Program-made: the position numbers and the translations under genes
In this document: piece by piece, positions 51,988-60,763 of the stretch
Position numbering within the stretch: the first letter of the stretch is position 1
Layout: the number at the start of each line of letters is the position of its first letter
NCBI GenBank assembly: GCA_004292855.1
Contig: RDXN01000036.1
Location: forward strand, 62,001 to 126,000
Direction of reading: 5' to 3'
Length of the DNA stretch: 64,000 bases
Origin: Cytophagales bacterium
GTDB lineage: Bacteria; Bacteroidota; Bacteroidia; Cytophagales; Spirosomataceae
Notes under the pieces: generated by a model
The model's database searches: none
The model's input: only the letters and a program-made list of their open reading frames with translations
Told to the model about the DNA's origin: nothing

Positions 51988-53013
51988 TCAGGCTGTCAGC
52001 CGGTTAAACAACGCCCGGAACCGTTCCGGCGATTGGCCGTCGAAGAACCGGCGTTGGTTTTGAACGAATCGCGTACGAAAGCCTGCCTGATTGGACGTTA
52101 AGCCAACATGAAACGCACTAACAAACTGACTCAGTAGCTCGTCGCCGGTTAAGGTGATAAATATTAACTCGTTTTGACGCAGAAACGAAGCTAATCGTTT
52201 CTGATTTTCAGCCGTTTGAATTGCAATTAGCGGACGACCAACACTACATACTTCGTAGGCAACTGTGCTACAGGCCGTGATGGCCAACTGGCACTTAAGT
52301 AGTTCGGTGGCCATCTGTTCGGCAGTGAGGCTCGACAGGATTTTCAGGTGTTTAAAATCAGTTTGCATCGCTTCAATAGCCTGACGGTTCTGTTGCACAG
52401 GACCGACCACCACATGAACGCGCCATTCCTGTTTTAGTGTTCGAAAGCAGTTTGCAAGCCCCCTCAACACGCGGAGGGTTGTGTCGCCAGGGTCGGCACC
52501 GCCGAGGCTAACAAAAATTGGCCCTTCTTGTGGAACAGGTGTTTTGGGGGTGAAGAAAGGCAACCGTAGCAGGGCGTAGTGTGGCCCAAGCAGAAATTGG
52601 GTGTAGGGTTCGCTTCGGTAATCGTACTCCGTTACGCCCCCCGCATGATTCACCACTACGTCGGCCACCTGATGCCCCGTCACCAGATCGTCGATATACA
52701 CCAACGCCTTTGCCCGCGCCCGAACCGCCCTTTGAAAATCGGTATCGAACGAATAGCCATCCAACACGACTACATCGGTGGAATCAATCAGATTCAGGAA
52801 TTCCGTAGCTTCGTCCGTTTGTATCGAAATAATAATAACCCCCTTCTCTTCAATTAGTTGCGCGACTGCCGGGGCTGGTTGTACGACGGCGAACCGTCGG
52901 GCATAGTCTGGTCCAAGCATCTCGGCGAGGGCCAGACAGCGCATCACGTGGCCCAGGCCAATTTGGGCGTTGCCATCGGCGCGGAACAGAACGGAACGGG
53001 GGGTTGGGTTCAT
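51988..53013 (-). CDS. pseG: UDP-2,4-diacetamido-2,4,6-trideoxy-altropyranose hydrolase
   Basis: 341 residues from the ATG at 53013, which overlaps the pseF stop in an ATGA; an ATG at 53031 would overlap more. GT-B-like fold, with N-terminal VLFRADGNAQIGLGHVMRCLALAEML carrying the catalytic His of the GxGHxxR motif, VVLDGYSFD, IFVSLGGADPGDTTLRVLRGL, and LAITACSTVAYEVCSVGRPLIAIQ. PseG removes UDP to release 6-deoxy-AltdiNAc, the substrate of PseI. The GNAT (PseH) that is often fused to PseG is here attached to the zeta-like kinase in the next gene but one. Confidence 0.92.
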   Translation of the reverse strand: MNPTPRSVLFRADGNAQIGLGHVMRCLALAEMLGPDYARRFAVVQPAPAVAQLIEEKGVIIISIQTDEATEFLNLIDSTDVVVLDGYSFDTDFQRAVRARAKALVYIDDLVTGHQVADVVVNHAGGVTEYDYRSEPYTQFLLGPHYALLRLPFFTPKTPVPQEGPIFVSLGGADPGDTTLRVLRGLANCFRTLKQEWRVHVVVGPVQQNRQAIEAMQTDFKHLKILSSLTAEQMATELLKCQLAITACSTVAYEVCSVGRPLIAIQTAENQKRLASFLRQNELIFITLTGDELLSQFVSAFHVGLTSNQAGFRTRFVQNQRRFFDGQSPERFRALFNRLTA

Positions 53014-53699
53014 CGGTTCGTAAGTTGCCATTTAAACTCGGCCACTTGCCAATCGTCTTCGGTGTCGATGTCGTGGGCCTGCATTTCGGAGATCACCACG
53101 CCCCCGGCGTTCGGCCCGATAATCTGCCGGTTTTCGAGCAGGGCTGCGGTCCGAAAGAAGTAGAACTGTCCGGCATCGTGATACGCCTTTTCGAGATCCT
53201 GCGAGCGGGTCGATTTGTGTTCGGGGTGCATCCAGCGCACCAATCCTGCGCTATCGAGCGCGATGGCCCGCTGAATCGGAAACCCGAACGACTGAACGGG
53301 GTAAACTGTATCGAACGTCCCGGTTTGGAGTGTTTGATAAGCCTGTTGGAGCAGGTTGCTCGTCACAAACGGCGAGGTCGGGTACAGGCAGCACCCAAAC
53401 GCAAACGTGCGGCCCTGTTGGGCATAATCGGCCATGACTTCGATCAACACATCGGTCGTCGTGGCGTGGTCGTCGGCGTTTTCTCCGCTACGCATAAACG
53501 GAACCAAAGCCCCATACTGCCGGGCAACCTCGGCGATTTCGGCATCGTCGGTGGAGACCATTACCTCGGCAAACAAGCCCGATTGCAGGGCTGCTTCGAT
53601 CACGTAGGCAATGATGGGTTTACCCAAAAAGGGCCGGATGTTCTTGCGCGGAATGCGTTTGCTGCCACCCCGCGCCGTGATAATGGCAACATTGTTCAT
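53010..53699 (-). CDS. pseF: pseudaminic acid cytidylyltransferase
   Basis: 229 residues from the ATG at 53699. This CMP-sugar synthetase activates pseudaminic acid with CTP. Motifs: IITARGGSKRIPRKNIRPFLGKP (CTP-binding loop), VMVSTDDAEIAEVARQYGA, CCLYPTSPF, and C-terminal DIDTEDDWQVAE. It is the first gene of the pse operon, divergent from the 53776 membrane protein. A TATCTTTG box ends six bases before the ATG, so translation may be leaderless. Upstream in-frame starts would run through the promoter and are rejected. PseB and PseC, the first two enzymes of the pathway, are not in the window. Confidence 0.92.
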   Translation of the reverse strand: MNNVAIITARGGSKRIPRKNIRPFLGKPIIAYVIEAALQSGLFAEVMVSTDDAEIAEVARQYGALVPFMRSGENADDHATTTDVLIEVMADYAQQGRTFAFGCCLYPTSPFVTSNLLQQAYQTLQTGTFDTVYPVQSFGFPIQRAIALDSAGLVRWMHPEHKSTRSQDLEKAYHDAGQFYFFRTAALLENRQIIGPNAGGVVISEMQAHDIDTEDDWQVAEFKWQLTNR

Positions 53700-53704
53700 T
53701 TCGG

Positions 53705-53750
53705 CAAAGATAACGGTGCTAGGTATGACATTTTCTGAAATGTCATACCT
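53705..53750. promoter_or_regulatory. divergent promoter region with a 13-bp dyad
   Basis: The pseF -7 box TATCTTTG is at 53705-53712 (minus strand). AGGTATGACATTT (53721-53733) and AAATGTCATACCT (53738-53750) form a perfect dyad with a TCTG centre, lying over the expected -33 region of pseF and 26 bases before the opposite start at 53776. It is well placed as an operator controlling both directions. Confidence 0.55.
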
Positions 53751-53775
53751 AAAGAATTTGAGCCAATTTTGCATT

Positions 53776-55452
53776 ATGATGCCTTACCAATCCCTCCATC
53801 TCCCCACCGAACGACCTTACTTACTGACCGGCCTGCTCGTTCTGTTGGTCCTGTATGCCCCCTATTGGCTGCTCGGTCAAGATGTTCACTTCCTCATTCA
53901 CGACTTTCTCGACGATACCTCTTATAATTTCAACCCGCTTGTACAATCGGGGCAAGCCTTCAACTTCGGTTCCGATGCCCGCGTGTCAAACCTCATGAAC
54001 GGCCTGCCCCGTTCGGCCATGCACTCCGGCCTATACGTGTCGGTGTGGTTTTTCGCCCTGTTGCCGCCGTTTTGGGCTATTTTGCTCAATTTCCTGCTGG
54101 TCCACGCTATCGGGTTCGTGGGAATGTACGCGCTCGCCCGGACATATCTGTCGGCCACGCCACTACACGCACTCGGCTCGGCCCTTGTGTTCGCGCTCAT
54201 TCCTACGTACTCAAACTACGGCCTCTCGGTAATGGGGCAACCGTTGTTGTTGCTGACGTTTTTAAACTTGCTTAATGGCCGGGCAGGTTGGGACAGTTGG
54301 GTTATGATCTGCCTGTTTCCATTCTATTCATTTCTGGTCCGGTCGGGCCTGTACATTCTGGCGGGGTTAGCCCTGTTGGGACTAGTCGATGCCCTGCGAA
54401 ATCGGCGCATTGTTTGGCCGTACTGGTTGGGCCTTACCCTGCTCGCGGTCCTTTACGCGCTGGTTGACTTTCCCATGATTTGGGCGTACTTGACCAATGC
54501 CTTTGTCTCGCACCGCACCGAATATGAACCTGCCGCGCTCGTTTCGGGTAGTTTGATTGGTGGCCTAAAAAACGTCCTGTTGCTGTTTTTGCAGGGGCAA
54601 TACCACGCAGGTATCTTTTGCCCGTTGCCCATTGCCCTGTTGTGGGGGTGGTGGTTCGTGCGGTCGCCAAAACGAACGGGCTGGCCGACTTGGGTCATGG
54701 TCGCGATTCTTGCAATTTGCCTGTTGCACGGCCTCTACCCCTGGCTGCTGACTCATTCGGGCATCCCCCAAAAACTGCTGACGGTGTTTCAACTCGACCG
54801 GTTTTATTTTTTGTTGCCGTTGTTGTGGGTGTTGTTGCTTGGAATCGCTCAGAAAACAGCCATGCGCTACGTCTTGCTCGCCCAACTTCTCCTCACCCTC
54901 CTCCTCAACAAAGAGTGGACAACCAACGTCCGCGCACTCGTTGGCCTAACGACACCCGCTACTATCCCCTCCTACCGCGCTTTTTTTGCCGAAAACCTGT
55001 TTGATAAAATCAAAAATACCCTCCTCGGCTCTCCCGCCAATTACCGGGTAGTGAGCATCGGCATGCACCCGATTGTGGCGCAGGTTAACGGATTTTACAC
55101 CCTCGACAGCTACCAGAACAACTATCCACTGGCCTACAAACAGCAGTTCCGGCGCATCATGGCCGACGAGTGGACCAAACCCGACGCCCATAAGATTCGC
55201 CCCTATTTCGACGCTTACGGCAATCGCTGCTATGTATTCCCCACCGAACTGGGCATGAACTGCCTGATTGGCAAAACACAAACTCGGGTTGTCAACGATC
55301 TCCGTTTTAACACTGCGGCTTTTGGGCAAATGGGCGGACGGTATGTTTTTTCTGCCGTACCCATAAAAAATGCCGCCAGTTTGGGCTGGCGGCAGGTTGG
55401 GGTATTCAACGACGAACAGAGTTATTGGCGTATTTGGGTTTATACGGTTTGA
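53776..55452 (+). CDS. large polytopic membrane protein (DUF6044-like), probable glycan-related
   Basis: 558 residues from the ATG at 53776 (a second ATG follows directly). About 11-12 membrane helices are visible up to residue 430, then a soluble C-terminal region of about 125 residues. After helix 1 comes HDFLDDTSYNFNPLVQSG, an acidic loop where the DD pair recalls the catalytic Asp of GT-C enzymes and YfhO-like proteins. DUF6044 is my best guess at the family. Its position, divergent from pseF with a shared dyad, suggests a role in adding or polymerising surface sugar. The 3' end carries a hairpin that fits a terminator for the opposite gene. Confidence 0.75.
   Translation: MMPYQSLHLPTERPYLLTGLLVLLVLYAPYWLLGQDVHFLIHDFLDDTSYNFNPLVQSGQAFNFGSDARVSNLMNGLPRSAMHSGLYVSVWFFALLPPFWAILLNFLLVHAIGFVGMYALARTYLSATPLHALGSALVFALIPTYSNYGLSVMGQPLLLLTFLNLLNGRAGWDSWVMICLFPFYSFLVRSGLYILAGLALLGLVDALRNRRIVWPYWLGLTLLAVLYALVDFPMIWAYLTNAFVSHRTEYEPAALVSGSLIGGLKNVLLLFLQGQYHAGIFCPLPIALLWGWWFVRSPKRTGWPTWVMVAILAICLLHGLYPWLLTHSGIPQKLLTVFQLDRFYFLLPLLWVLLLGIAQKTAMRYVLLAQLLLTLLLNKEWTTNVRALVGLTTPATIPSYRAFFAENLFDKIKNTLLGSPANYRVVSIGMHPIVAQVNGFYTLDSYQNNYPLAYKQQFRRIMADEWTKPDAHKIRPYFDAYGNRCYVFPTELGMNCLIGKTQTRVVNDLRFNTAAFGQMGGRYVFSAVPIKNAASLGWRQVGVFNDEQSYWRIWVYTV
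55365..55393 (-). terminator. intrinsic terminator for the fadJ-like gene, inside the opposite coding region
   Basis: On the minus strand GCCGCCAG (55386-55393) pairs with CTGGCGGC (55372-55379) with loop CCCAAA, and is followed by ATTTTTT. It lies 67 bases after the stop at 55460 and within the last 30 codons of the convergent membrane-protein gene. Confidence 0.75.
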
Positions 55453-55459
55453 AGGCTTG

Positions 55460-57613
55460 TTACGCCATCTCCTTCACCCCAGCCCGCTCCCGCAGTTTTT
55501 CGGTAGGTCTGAACCGCTCGCCATACTGGTCAGCCAGGCGGTCGAGGGTTTGGACAAATTTCTGGACGCCCTCAAACTCCACAAACGAGAGTGCCCCGCC
55601 CGTATAGGCCGGGAAACCCCACGCCAGAATAGACCCCAGATCACCGTCGAGTTTAGTGCGAACAACGCCCTCCTCGAAACACCGGACGGCTTCGATAGCC
55701 TGCCGATACAACAGCCGCGTCTTCACTTCCTCCCGGTTTGGTTGCTCGTTCGCAACGGGGTACAGGTCGGCTAGGCCCGGCCAAAGCGTTTTTTGGCCGC
55801 CCTCTGGGTACTCGTAGAAACCGGCTTTCGCTTTCTTGCCAATCCGACCTAACTCGTTCATTTTCTGCACCATCATGTACGTCGGCTCATCCGCGCTCAT
55901 AGCACCGGCCTTGATCGACTCGGTCATGACTTTCAGACTCAGGTCCAGTGCCACCTCGTCGTGAACGGCCAACGGGCCAACCGGCATCCCGGCGTCTTTG
56001 CCCGCGTTTTCGATCAGCACCGGCGAAACGCCGTCTTTAAGCAATTCCATGCCCTCGGCGGTGTAGGTACCGAAGCAACGGGACGTGTAAAAACCACGCG
56101 AGTCGTTCACCACAATTGGCGTCTTGCGGATCTTACGGGTGTAGTCGATAGCCACCGCCAATGCGTAGTCTGACGTTTGTTGACCCACGATAATCTCCAC
56201 CAGCATCATCTTATCCACCGGCGAGAAGAAGTGAATGCCGATAAAGTTTTCCGGCTTGGCCGATGCCTGGGCCAGACCCGAAATAGGCAGGGTTGAGGTG
56301 TTGGAACCAAAGACTCCGTTTTCGGCTAGCATGGGTTCCGCTTCTTTGGTCACGATGGCCTTTAGCTCCTGCTTCTCGAACACAGCTTCGATAATCAGGT
56401 CACAACCCTGCATATCGGCATAGTTGGCGGTGGGTTTGATGAGGTTCAGAATACCATCCACCTTCAGTGGGTCGACTTTACCGCGCTCCACGCCCTTTTT
56501 GAGCAGCCCCCGCGAGTAGTCTTTGCCTTTCTCGGCAGCCTCCACCGACACGTCTTTCAATACCACCTCGATGCCCGCCTGCGCCGACACGTAGGCGATA
56601 CCCGCGCCCATCATACCCGCACCCAGGATACCCACCTTTTTCACATCTGTCTTGGGTACGTCTTTCGGACGACTCGCGCCTTTATTGGCCTCGTTCATGC
56701 CCAGGAACATGGTTTGAATCAGGCTTTTGGCGACTTTCGAGGTAGCGACCTTCACAAAATGCCGCGCTTCGATCATCAACGCCCGGTCGATATTCACCTG
56801 CAAGCCTTCGTAGACGCAAGCCATGATTTCGAGCGGAGCGGGATAATTGCCTTTGGTTTTGTCCATCAGCATGGCGGTTCCAGCCGTAAAAATTTGTGCG
56901 CCCACCGGACTTTGCACGTTGCCGCCGGGTACTTTGAAATTGTCGCGGGCTACAATCTTGCCCGTTTTTTTATCAACCTGATCCCAGGGCTTGATCGGAT
57001 TGGGGTTAGATACAATCCAGGCCCGCGCCATATCCATCATGGCCTCCGGCGTAGGAGCAATATCGTCGATCAGGCCCTGCGCCTTGGCATCGTGAACACC
57101 AATTTTCTTACCTTCGGTGATGAGCATCAGGGCTGCCTGCATCCCAATCATACGCGGCAGACGTTGCGTACCGCCCGCCCCCGGCAACAGACCAATGCTT
57201 ACTTCAACAAGACCGATTTGGGTCTTCGGATTATCGAGAGCCACCCGGTAATGCGAGGCCAGGCAAATTTCGTAGCCCCCGCCCAGAGCCGTTCCGTTCA
57301 TGGCGGCTACTACGGGTTTGCCGCAGGTTTCCATCGCCCGAAACACCCGGTTCAACTCCGACGATACCTTCAGCATCTCCTTCGGATCACTATTGCTATT
57401 GCGGAGAATCATTTTCAAATCGGCCCCGGCCACAAACTCCGGCTTGGCCGACGTGATAATGATGCCCTTCACCGACTCATCGGCGTAGGCCTGGTTCAGG
57501 GCCTCCTCAAACGCTGGGATCGACACATCGTTGAGCACATTCATAGGCGAACTGCTCATGTTCCAGGTGATCACGGCCACCCCGCCCTCGTTGCTATACT
57601 GTACTTCTGCCAT
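55460..57613 (-). CDS. fadJ: FadJ/FadB-type enoyl-CoA hydratase/3-hydroxyacyl-CoA dehydrogenase
   Basis: 717 residues, hydratase first and dehydrogenase second. Crotonase part (1 to about 190): VAVITWNMSSSPMNVL, KPEFVAGADLKMIL, GTALGGGYEICLASHYRVA and GLLPGAGGTQRLPRM (oxyanion hole and catalytic Glu). NAD-binding part (from about 320): VGILGAGMMGAGIAYVSAQAG, NTSTLPISGLA, GIHFFSPVDKMMLVEI (catalytic His), and the C-terminal domain with DSRGFYTSRCFGTY. It performs two steps of fatty-acid beta-oxidation; the partner thiolase is not adjacent. A TACCTTTG box lies 31 bases before the start. Confidence 0.94.
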   Translation of the reverse strand: MAEVQYSNEGGVAVITWNMSSSPMNVLNDVSIPAFEEALNQAYADESVKGIIITSAKPEFVAGADLKMILRNSNSDPKEMLKVSSELNRVFRAMETCGKPVVAAMNGTALGGGYEICLASHYRVALDNPKTQIGLVEVSIGLLPGAGGTQRLPRMIGMQAALMLITEGKKIGVHDAKAQGLIDDIAPTPEAMMDMARAWIVSNPNPIKPWDQVDKKTGKIVARDNFKVPGGNVQSPVGAQIFTAGTAMLMDKTKGNYPAPLEIMACVYEGLQVNIDRALMIEARHFVKVATSKVAKSLIQTMFLGMNEANKGASRPKDVPKTDVKKVGILGAGMMGAGIAYVSAQAGIEVVLKDVSVEAAEKGKDYSRGLLKKGVERGKVDPLKVDGILNLIKPTANYADMQGCDLIIEAVFEKQELKAIVTKEAEPMLAENGVFGSNTSTLPISGLAQASAKPENFIGIHFFSPVDKMMLVEIIVGQQTSDYALAVAIDYTRKIRKTPIVVNDSRGFYTSRCFGTYTAEGMELLKDGVSPVLIENAGKDAGMPVGPLAVHDEVALDLSLKVMTESIKAGAMSADEPTYMMVQKMNELGRIGKKAKAGFYEYPEGGQKTLWPGLADLYPVANEQPNREEVKTRLLYRQAIEAVRCFEEGVVRTKLDGDLGSILAWGFPAYTGGALSFVEFEGVQKFVQTLDRLADQYGERFRPTEKLRERAGVKEMA

Positions 57614-57643
57614 TGATTTTCAGTTTATGAAGACTTTGTTGAA

Positions 57644-57651
57644 CAAAGGTA
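57644..57651 (-). promoter_or_regulatory. TAnnTTTG promoter box of the fadJ-like gene
   Basis: TACCTTTG on the minus strand, 30 bases before the ATG at 57613. A -33 TTG at the right spacing is not seen. Confidence 0.45.
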
Positions 57652-57757
57652 ATACGGCATGAGGTAAGCTGCCACGCTAAGGAGCAGGAAGAGTCGCTTC
57701 TTGTCTTAAAAGGCAAAAAACGTTTACTTCGCACTCGATACCTAAACCGTAGTCTGC

Positions 57758-58963
57758 TTGGCCCCCATACCTGTTTTCGATAACATTAACGCCACTATTC
57801 GGCAGCAGTTGCAAACGGCAACAACCGAGATTTTGGTCAATGTGCCGTGGTTCACCGACCAATCGCTGTTTGATGAATTAGTAGCAAAGGCCCAAGCTGG
57901 GGTTGCTGTCTCTATCGGTCTTGAAGATGACGAAATTAATCAGAAGGCATCATTCAATCACGCCGATATTACCCGCTTTGGCGGTCAGGTGTATCTGCAT
58001 CAATCAGGGAACGGGGTAGGTCTAAATCACGAAAAATATTGTGTCATCGACCGACAAATCGTCCTATTTGGTAGCTATAACTGGACCTATCGGGCTGCCA
58101 ATCTGAACCGCGAAAGCATCCTGATTATAGCTGATTCTGCAATGGCCGAACAATACTGCCTGCGGTTTCAGGAGATGACGCAACTCCCCTCGGTCCGCCA
58201 TGTTGGGCCAAATAAATCTGTTATTGATTCAATCAGCACGGCCCTCGCTGACCCCAGCCTGTTACTTAAAGCCGAAATTCATCTGCTTGAAGCCGAAATA
58301 GCTCAGTTGGAACTCGAAAAAGCCGAGCTGGAAAACCGGCTCGACTATGCCGCCAACCGTATTCGGATTGCCCTGCACGAATTGTTGATCGAAAAACTCG
58401 CGCTCGAAGCCCAACTTGCCGCAAAGCGGGCATTGGAAACCGATAAAGCCGCCGACCGCCAGAAAGCCGAACAACACCAGCAACGCATTGACGAAGCCCA
58501 AGCTACGTTTCGCCGAGTTTCGGAGCGGCAACACGTGCTGGAAACGCCCGTAGATGAGGTGTCGCTCAAGAAACTGTACCGGGAAGCCTGTATGCTGGTC
58601 CATCCCGACAAGTTCATGGATCAACCCCAAAAACAGCAACAGGCTACCGAACTGATGGCCCAACTCGCCGAGGCTTACCGTCAGAAAGACCTGAAAGCGG
58701 TTGAGGCAATCTGGCAACGGTTGCAGGATGGTATGGCCTTCGGTTTCGATTGGCATTCGCCCGTCGAGGCCAACACGCTGCACCGCATCCGCGAATCATT
58801 GCTGACCCGAAAAATGGGTCTTTTGGCCACCATTGGGCAACTTCAGCAATCGTTTATGAAGACCATTATTACCCAATATCCCGACTTAGACGAGTACATT
58901 GCGCTACAACGGCAGTTAGTACAAGCTGACATTGAAGCCCTTAAAAATCAGTTGAATACATAG
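57758..58963 (+). CDS. PLD-like, coiled-coil and J-like domain protein (first gene of the VWA-PP2C-kinase operon)
   Basis: 401 residues. A TTG at 57758 is the only possible start: an in-frame TAA lies at 57743-57745 and no ATG precedes the conserved region. Residues about 5-145 form one PLD-like domain with HEKYCVIDRQIVLFGSYNWT, giving His91, Lys93 and Asn108; the classic HKD motif is H-x-K-x4-D, present as HEKYCVID (91-98). One copy suggests a dimer. A helical coiled coil fills about 165-260. Residues about 268-325 resemble helices II-III of a J domain, LKKLYREACMLVHPDKFM with the HPD triad at 282-284. Such a protein could bind or cut nucleic acid or lipid and recruit an Hsp70. It is 38 bases upstream of the VWA gene. 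Confidence 0.8.
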   Translation: MAPIPVFDNINATIRQQLQTATTEILVNVPWFTDQSLFDELVAKAQAGVAVSIGLEDDEINQKASFNHADITRFGGQVYLHQSGNGVGLNHEKYCVIDRQIVLFGSYNWTYRAANLNRESILIIADSAMAEQYCLRFQEMTQLPSVRHVGPNKSVIDSISTALADPSLLLKAEIHLLEAEIAQLELEKAELENRLDYAANRIRIALHELLIEKLALEAQLAAKRALETDKAADRQKAEQHQQRIDEAQATFRRVSERQHVLETPVDEVSLKKLYREACMLVHPDKFMDQPQKQQQATELMAQLAEAYRQKDLKAVEAIWQRLQDGMAFGFDWHSPVEANTLHRIRESLLTRKMGLLATIGQLQQSFMKTIITQYPDLDEYIALQRQLVQADIEALKNQLNT

Positions 58964-59001
58964 CACCACTAAAATCTCAAAGCCCCCTTTTACCAACCAC
59001 C

Positions 59002-59928
59002 ATGAGTGATATTGTATTCACGGGTAACCACCTGCCCTCAAAAAACCTGCTTCGGTTTGCCGACCTGTTGGAAAGCGCAACGAAGCCGACCATAAAACCC
59101 CGCCCCTACACGGCGAAGGTGACGCGCACAACACCGACGGCTTTTGTCTTTTTGCTCGATCAGTCGGGTAGTATGCGGAACACGCTGACCGTGAAGGGGC
59201 AATTGAAAACCAAAGCGGATTTTCTGGCCGACGCAGTCAATGAGTTGCTCAATCAGATTATCCCCGAATGCCGACGCGAGGGCGAATACCGCAACTACAT
59301 TGACATTTGCGTAATTGGCTACGGGGGCGATGCCGACCAAACGGCCAAATATGCCTGGCAGGGGGGTTTATCTACCAAAAGCATGGTGACGATTGGCGAG
59401 TTGAAAGATCACCCACTCGAACGGCAGGGGACCAAAGGCAAATGGATTACGCCCAAAGCCGGGCATCTGACCCCCATGAAACAGGCCATCGAACTCGCTC
59501 ACGACACGCTCGTGCAATGGCTGGCGAGTCATTCGGGGAAAGACATTTACCCGCCCGTGGTCATTAATCTGACCGATGGGGCCGCTACCGATGCCGACGA
59601 GGGCGAACTGATCGAGGCCGCCCGGAAACTGCGGACACTCCGAACAGCCGACGGGCAAGTGCTTTTTTATAACGTTCACCTGTCGGGGAGCAGCAACGAG
59701 CCGGTTTTGTTTCCGTGCCAAACCGACGAGTTGCCCGACGACGACTATGCCCGCACCCTGTTTGCCATGAGTAGCGATTTGCCGGCCATTTATAACCGAC
59801 AAATTGCCCAGATCACCGGGCGCGATGCCAGCCCGGCCTACACCGCTATGGCTTTGAATGTCAGCCCAATTCAGCTTGTTCAACTGCTCAACATTGGCAC
59901 CAGTGTTTCCCGACGACAGCAACAATAA
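59002..59928 (+). CDS. VWA-domain protein (TerY-like)
   Basis: 308 residues, no signal peptide, so cytoplasmic. The VWA MIDAS motif is intact: FVFLLDQSGSM (Asp53, Ser55, Ser57), a Thr in GHLTPMKQA and the Asp of INLTDGAATDADEGE. Residues 1-45 form an N-terminal lead (NHLPSKNLLRFADLL). TerY-type VWA proteins occur with a PP2C phosphatase and a kinase in stress-response triads linked to Ter systems; this gene is followed directly by both. No TerD, TerC or TelA homologues are in the window. It overlaps the next gene by 26 bases. Confidence 0.88.
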   Translation: MSDIVFTGNHLPSKNLLRFADLLESATKPTIKPRPYTAKVTRTTPTAFVFLLDQSGSMRNTLTVKGQLKTKADFLADAVNELLNQIIPECRREGEYRNYIDICVIGYGGDADQTAKYAWQGGLSTKSMVTIGELKDHPLERQGTKGKWITPKAGHLTPMKQAIELAHDTLVQWLASHSGKDIYPPVVINLTDGAATDADEGELIEAARKLRTLRTADGQVLFYNVHLSGSSNEPVLFPCQTDELPDDDYARTLFAMSSDLPAIYNRQIAQITGRDASPAYTAMALNVSPIQLVQLLNIGTSVSRRQQQ

Positions 59929-60763
59929 TTCTCGCTGGCAAACGCGGGTGCAGAGCGTGCCCAAACCCGATGGCGATTACCAGAGCCGGAATCAGGACGC
60001 GGCCCACCCGACGCTTTGGACGGTGAGCGATGGGGCCGGTGGCACGGGCTTTTTTGCCGCCGACTGGTCGCAACATCTCTGCGCTCACCTGCCCACCGAA
60101 CCTTTCGAGACAAAACAGGCCGTGATCGACTGGTTTGAGAGCCTTCGCGAACCGTTTTTCCGCGCGAAGCGGGCGCAGGCCGAACAAACCTTTGCCGATA
60201 TTCTGGACGACTACGAGCGCGAAGGCTCGTCGGCCACCTTGCTGGCGGCATGGCCCCTTGCCGACGACCAACTGCTGGTGTTGCACTACGGCGACAGTGC
60301 GGCTTTTTTGCTCGACCAAAACGGCCAACTGAAACGCCACACCACCGACCTGATGGCCTTTACGGAACCGCCGTTTCTGCTTCACTCCAACGAGCCTCTG
60401 CTACCCGACCACCTGAGCCTCGAAACATGGCCCGTAGCCGAGGGCGACGTGCTGCTGATGGCCTCCGACGCGCTGAGTCAGTGGCTGCTGATTCAGATGG
60501 CCCTGCGCGATGCCACTCTGCACCCGCAACTACAGGCCGTGCTGGAAACTCCTTACGGGCTTGGTAATCAGATAATTTATTGCCAACAACAGCACGACCC
60601 CGCCCTGACCATACCTCAACTGCTGCAACGCCTGACCGACGTTTGCAGCAATGAAACCACCTTCCGCGACTTCACCACCGACATTTACCAACGCGGCCAA
60701 TTGGCCCTCGACGACTATACCCTGCGGATATGTTTGCGAACACCGACCTCATCGAAGCCGTAG
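59903..60763 (+). CDS. PP2C-type protein phosphatase
   Basis: 286 residues from a GTG at 59903 (MFPDDSNNNSRWQTRVQSV). An ATG at 59858 would add 15 residues but overlap the VWA gene by 71 bases, so the GTG is preferred, though not certain. PP2C features: RNQDAAHPTLWTVSDGAGG (metal Asp and the DG motif), VLHYGDSAAFLL, and DVLLMASDALSQWLL, where the SDA replaces the usual SDG; the final conserved D-N is seen as LDDYT. The family removes phosphate from Ser/Thr with two Mn2+/Mg2+ ions. It is expected to oppose the kinase encoded by the next gene, which it overlaps by 34 bases. Confidence 0.83.
   Translation: MFPDDSNNNSRWQTRVQSVPKPDGDYQSRNQDAAHPTLWTVSDGAGGTGFFAADWSQHLCAHLPTEPFETKQAVIDWFESLREPFFRAKRAQAEQTFADILDDYEREGSSATLLAAWPLADDQLLVLHYGDSAAFLLDQNGQLKRHTTDLMAFTEPPFLLHSNEPLLPDHLSLETWPVAEGDVLLMASDALSQWLLIQMALRDATLHPQLQAVLETPYGLGNQIIYCQQQHDPALTIPQLLQRLTDVCSNETTFRDFTTDIYQRGQLALDDYTLRICLRTPTSSKP

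Noticed and set aside
56714-57616. 300-codon plus-strand open frame opposite the fadJ-like gene
   Set aside because: It mirrors a clear beta-oxidation enzyme and its translation has no domain or signal; long antisense frames are expected in GC-rich coding DNA.
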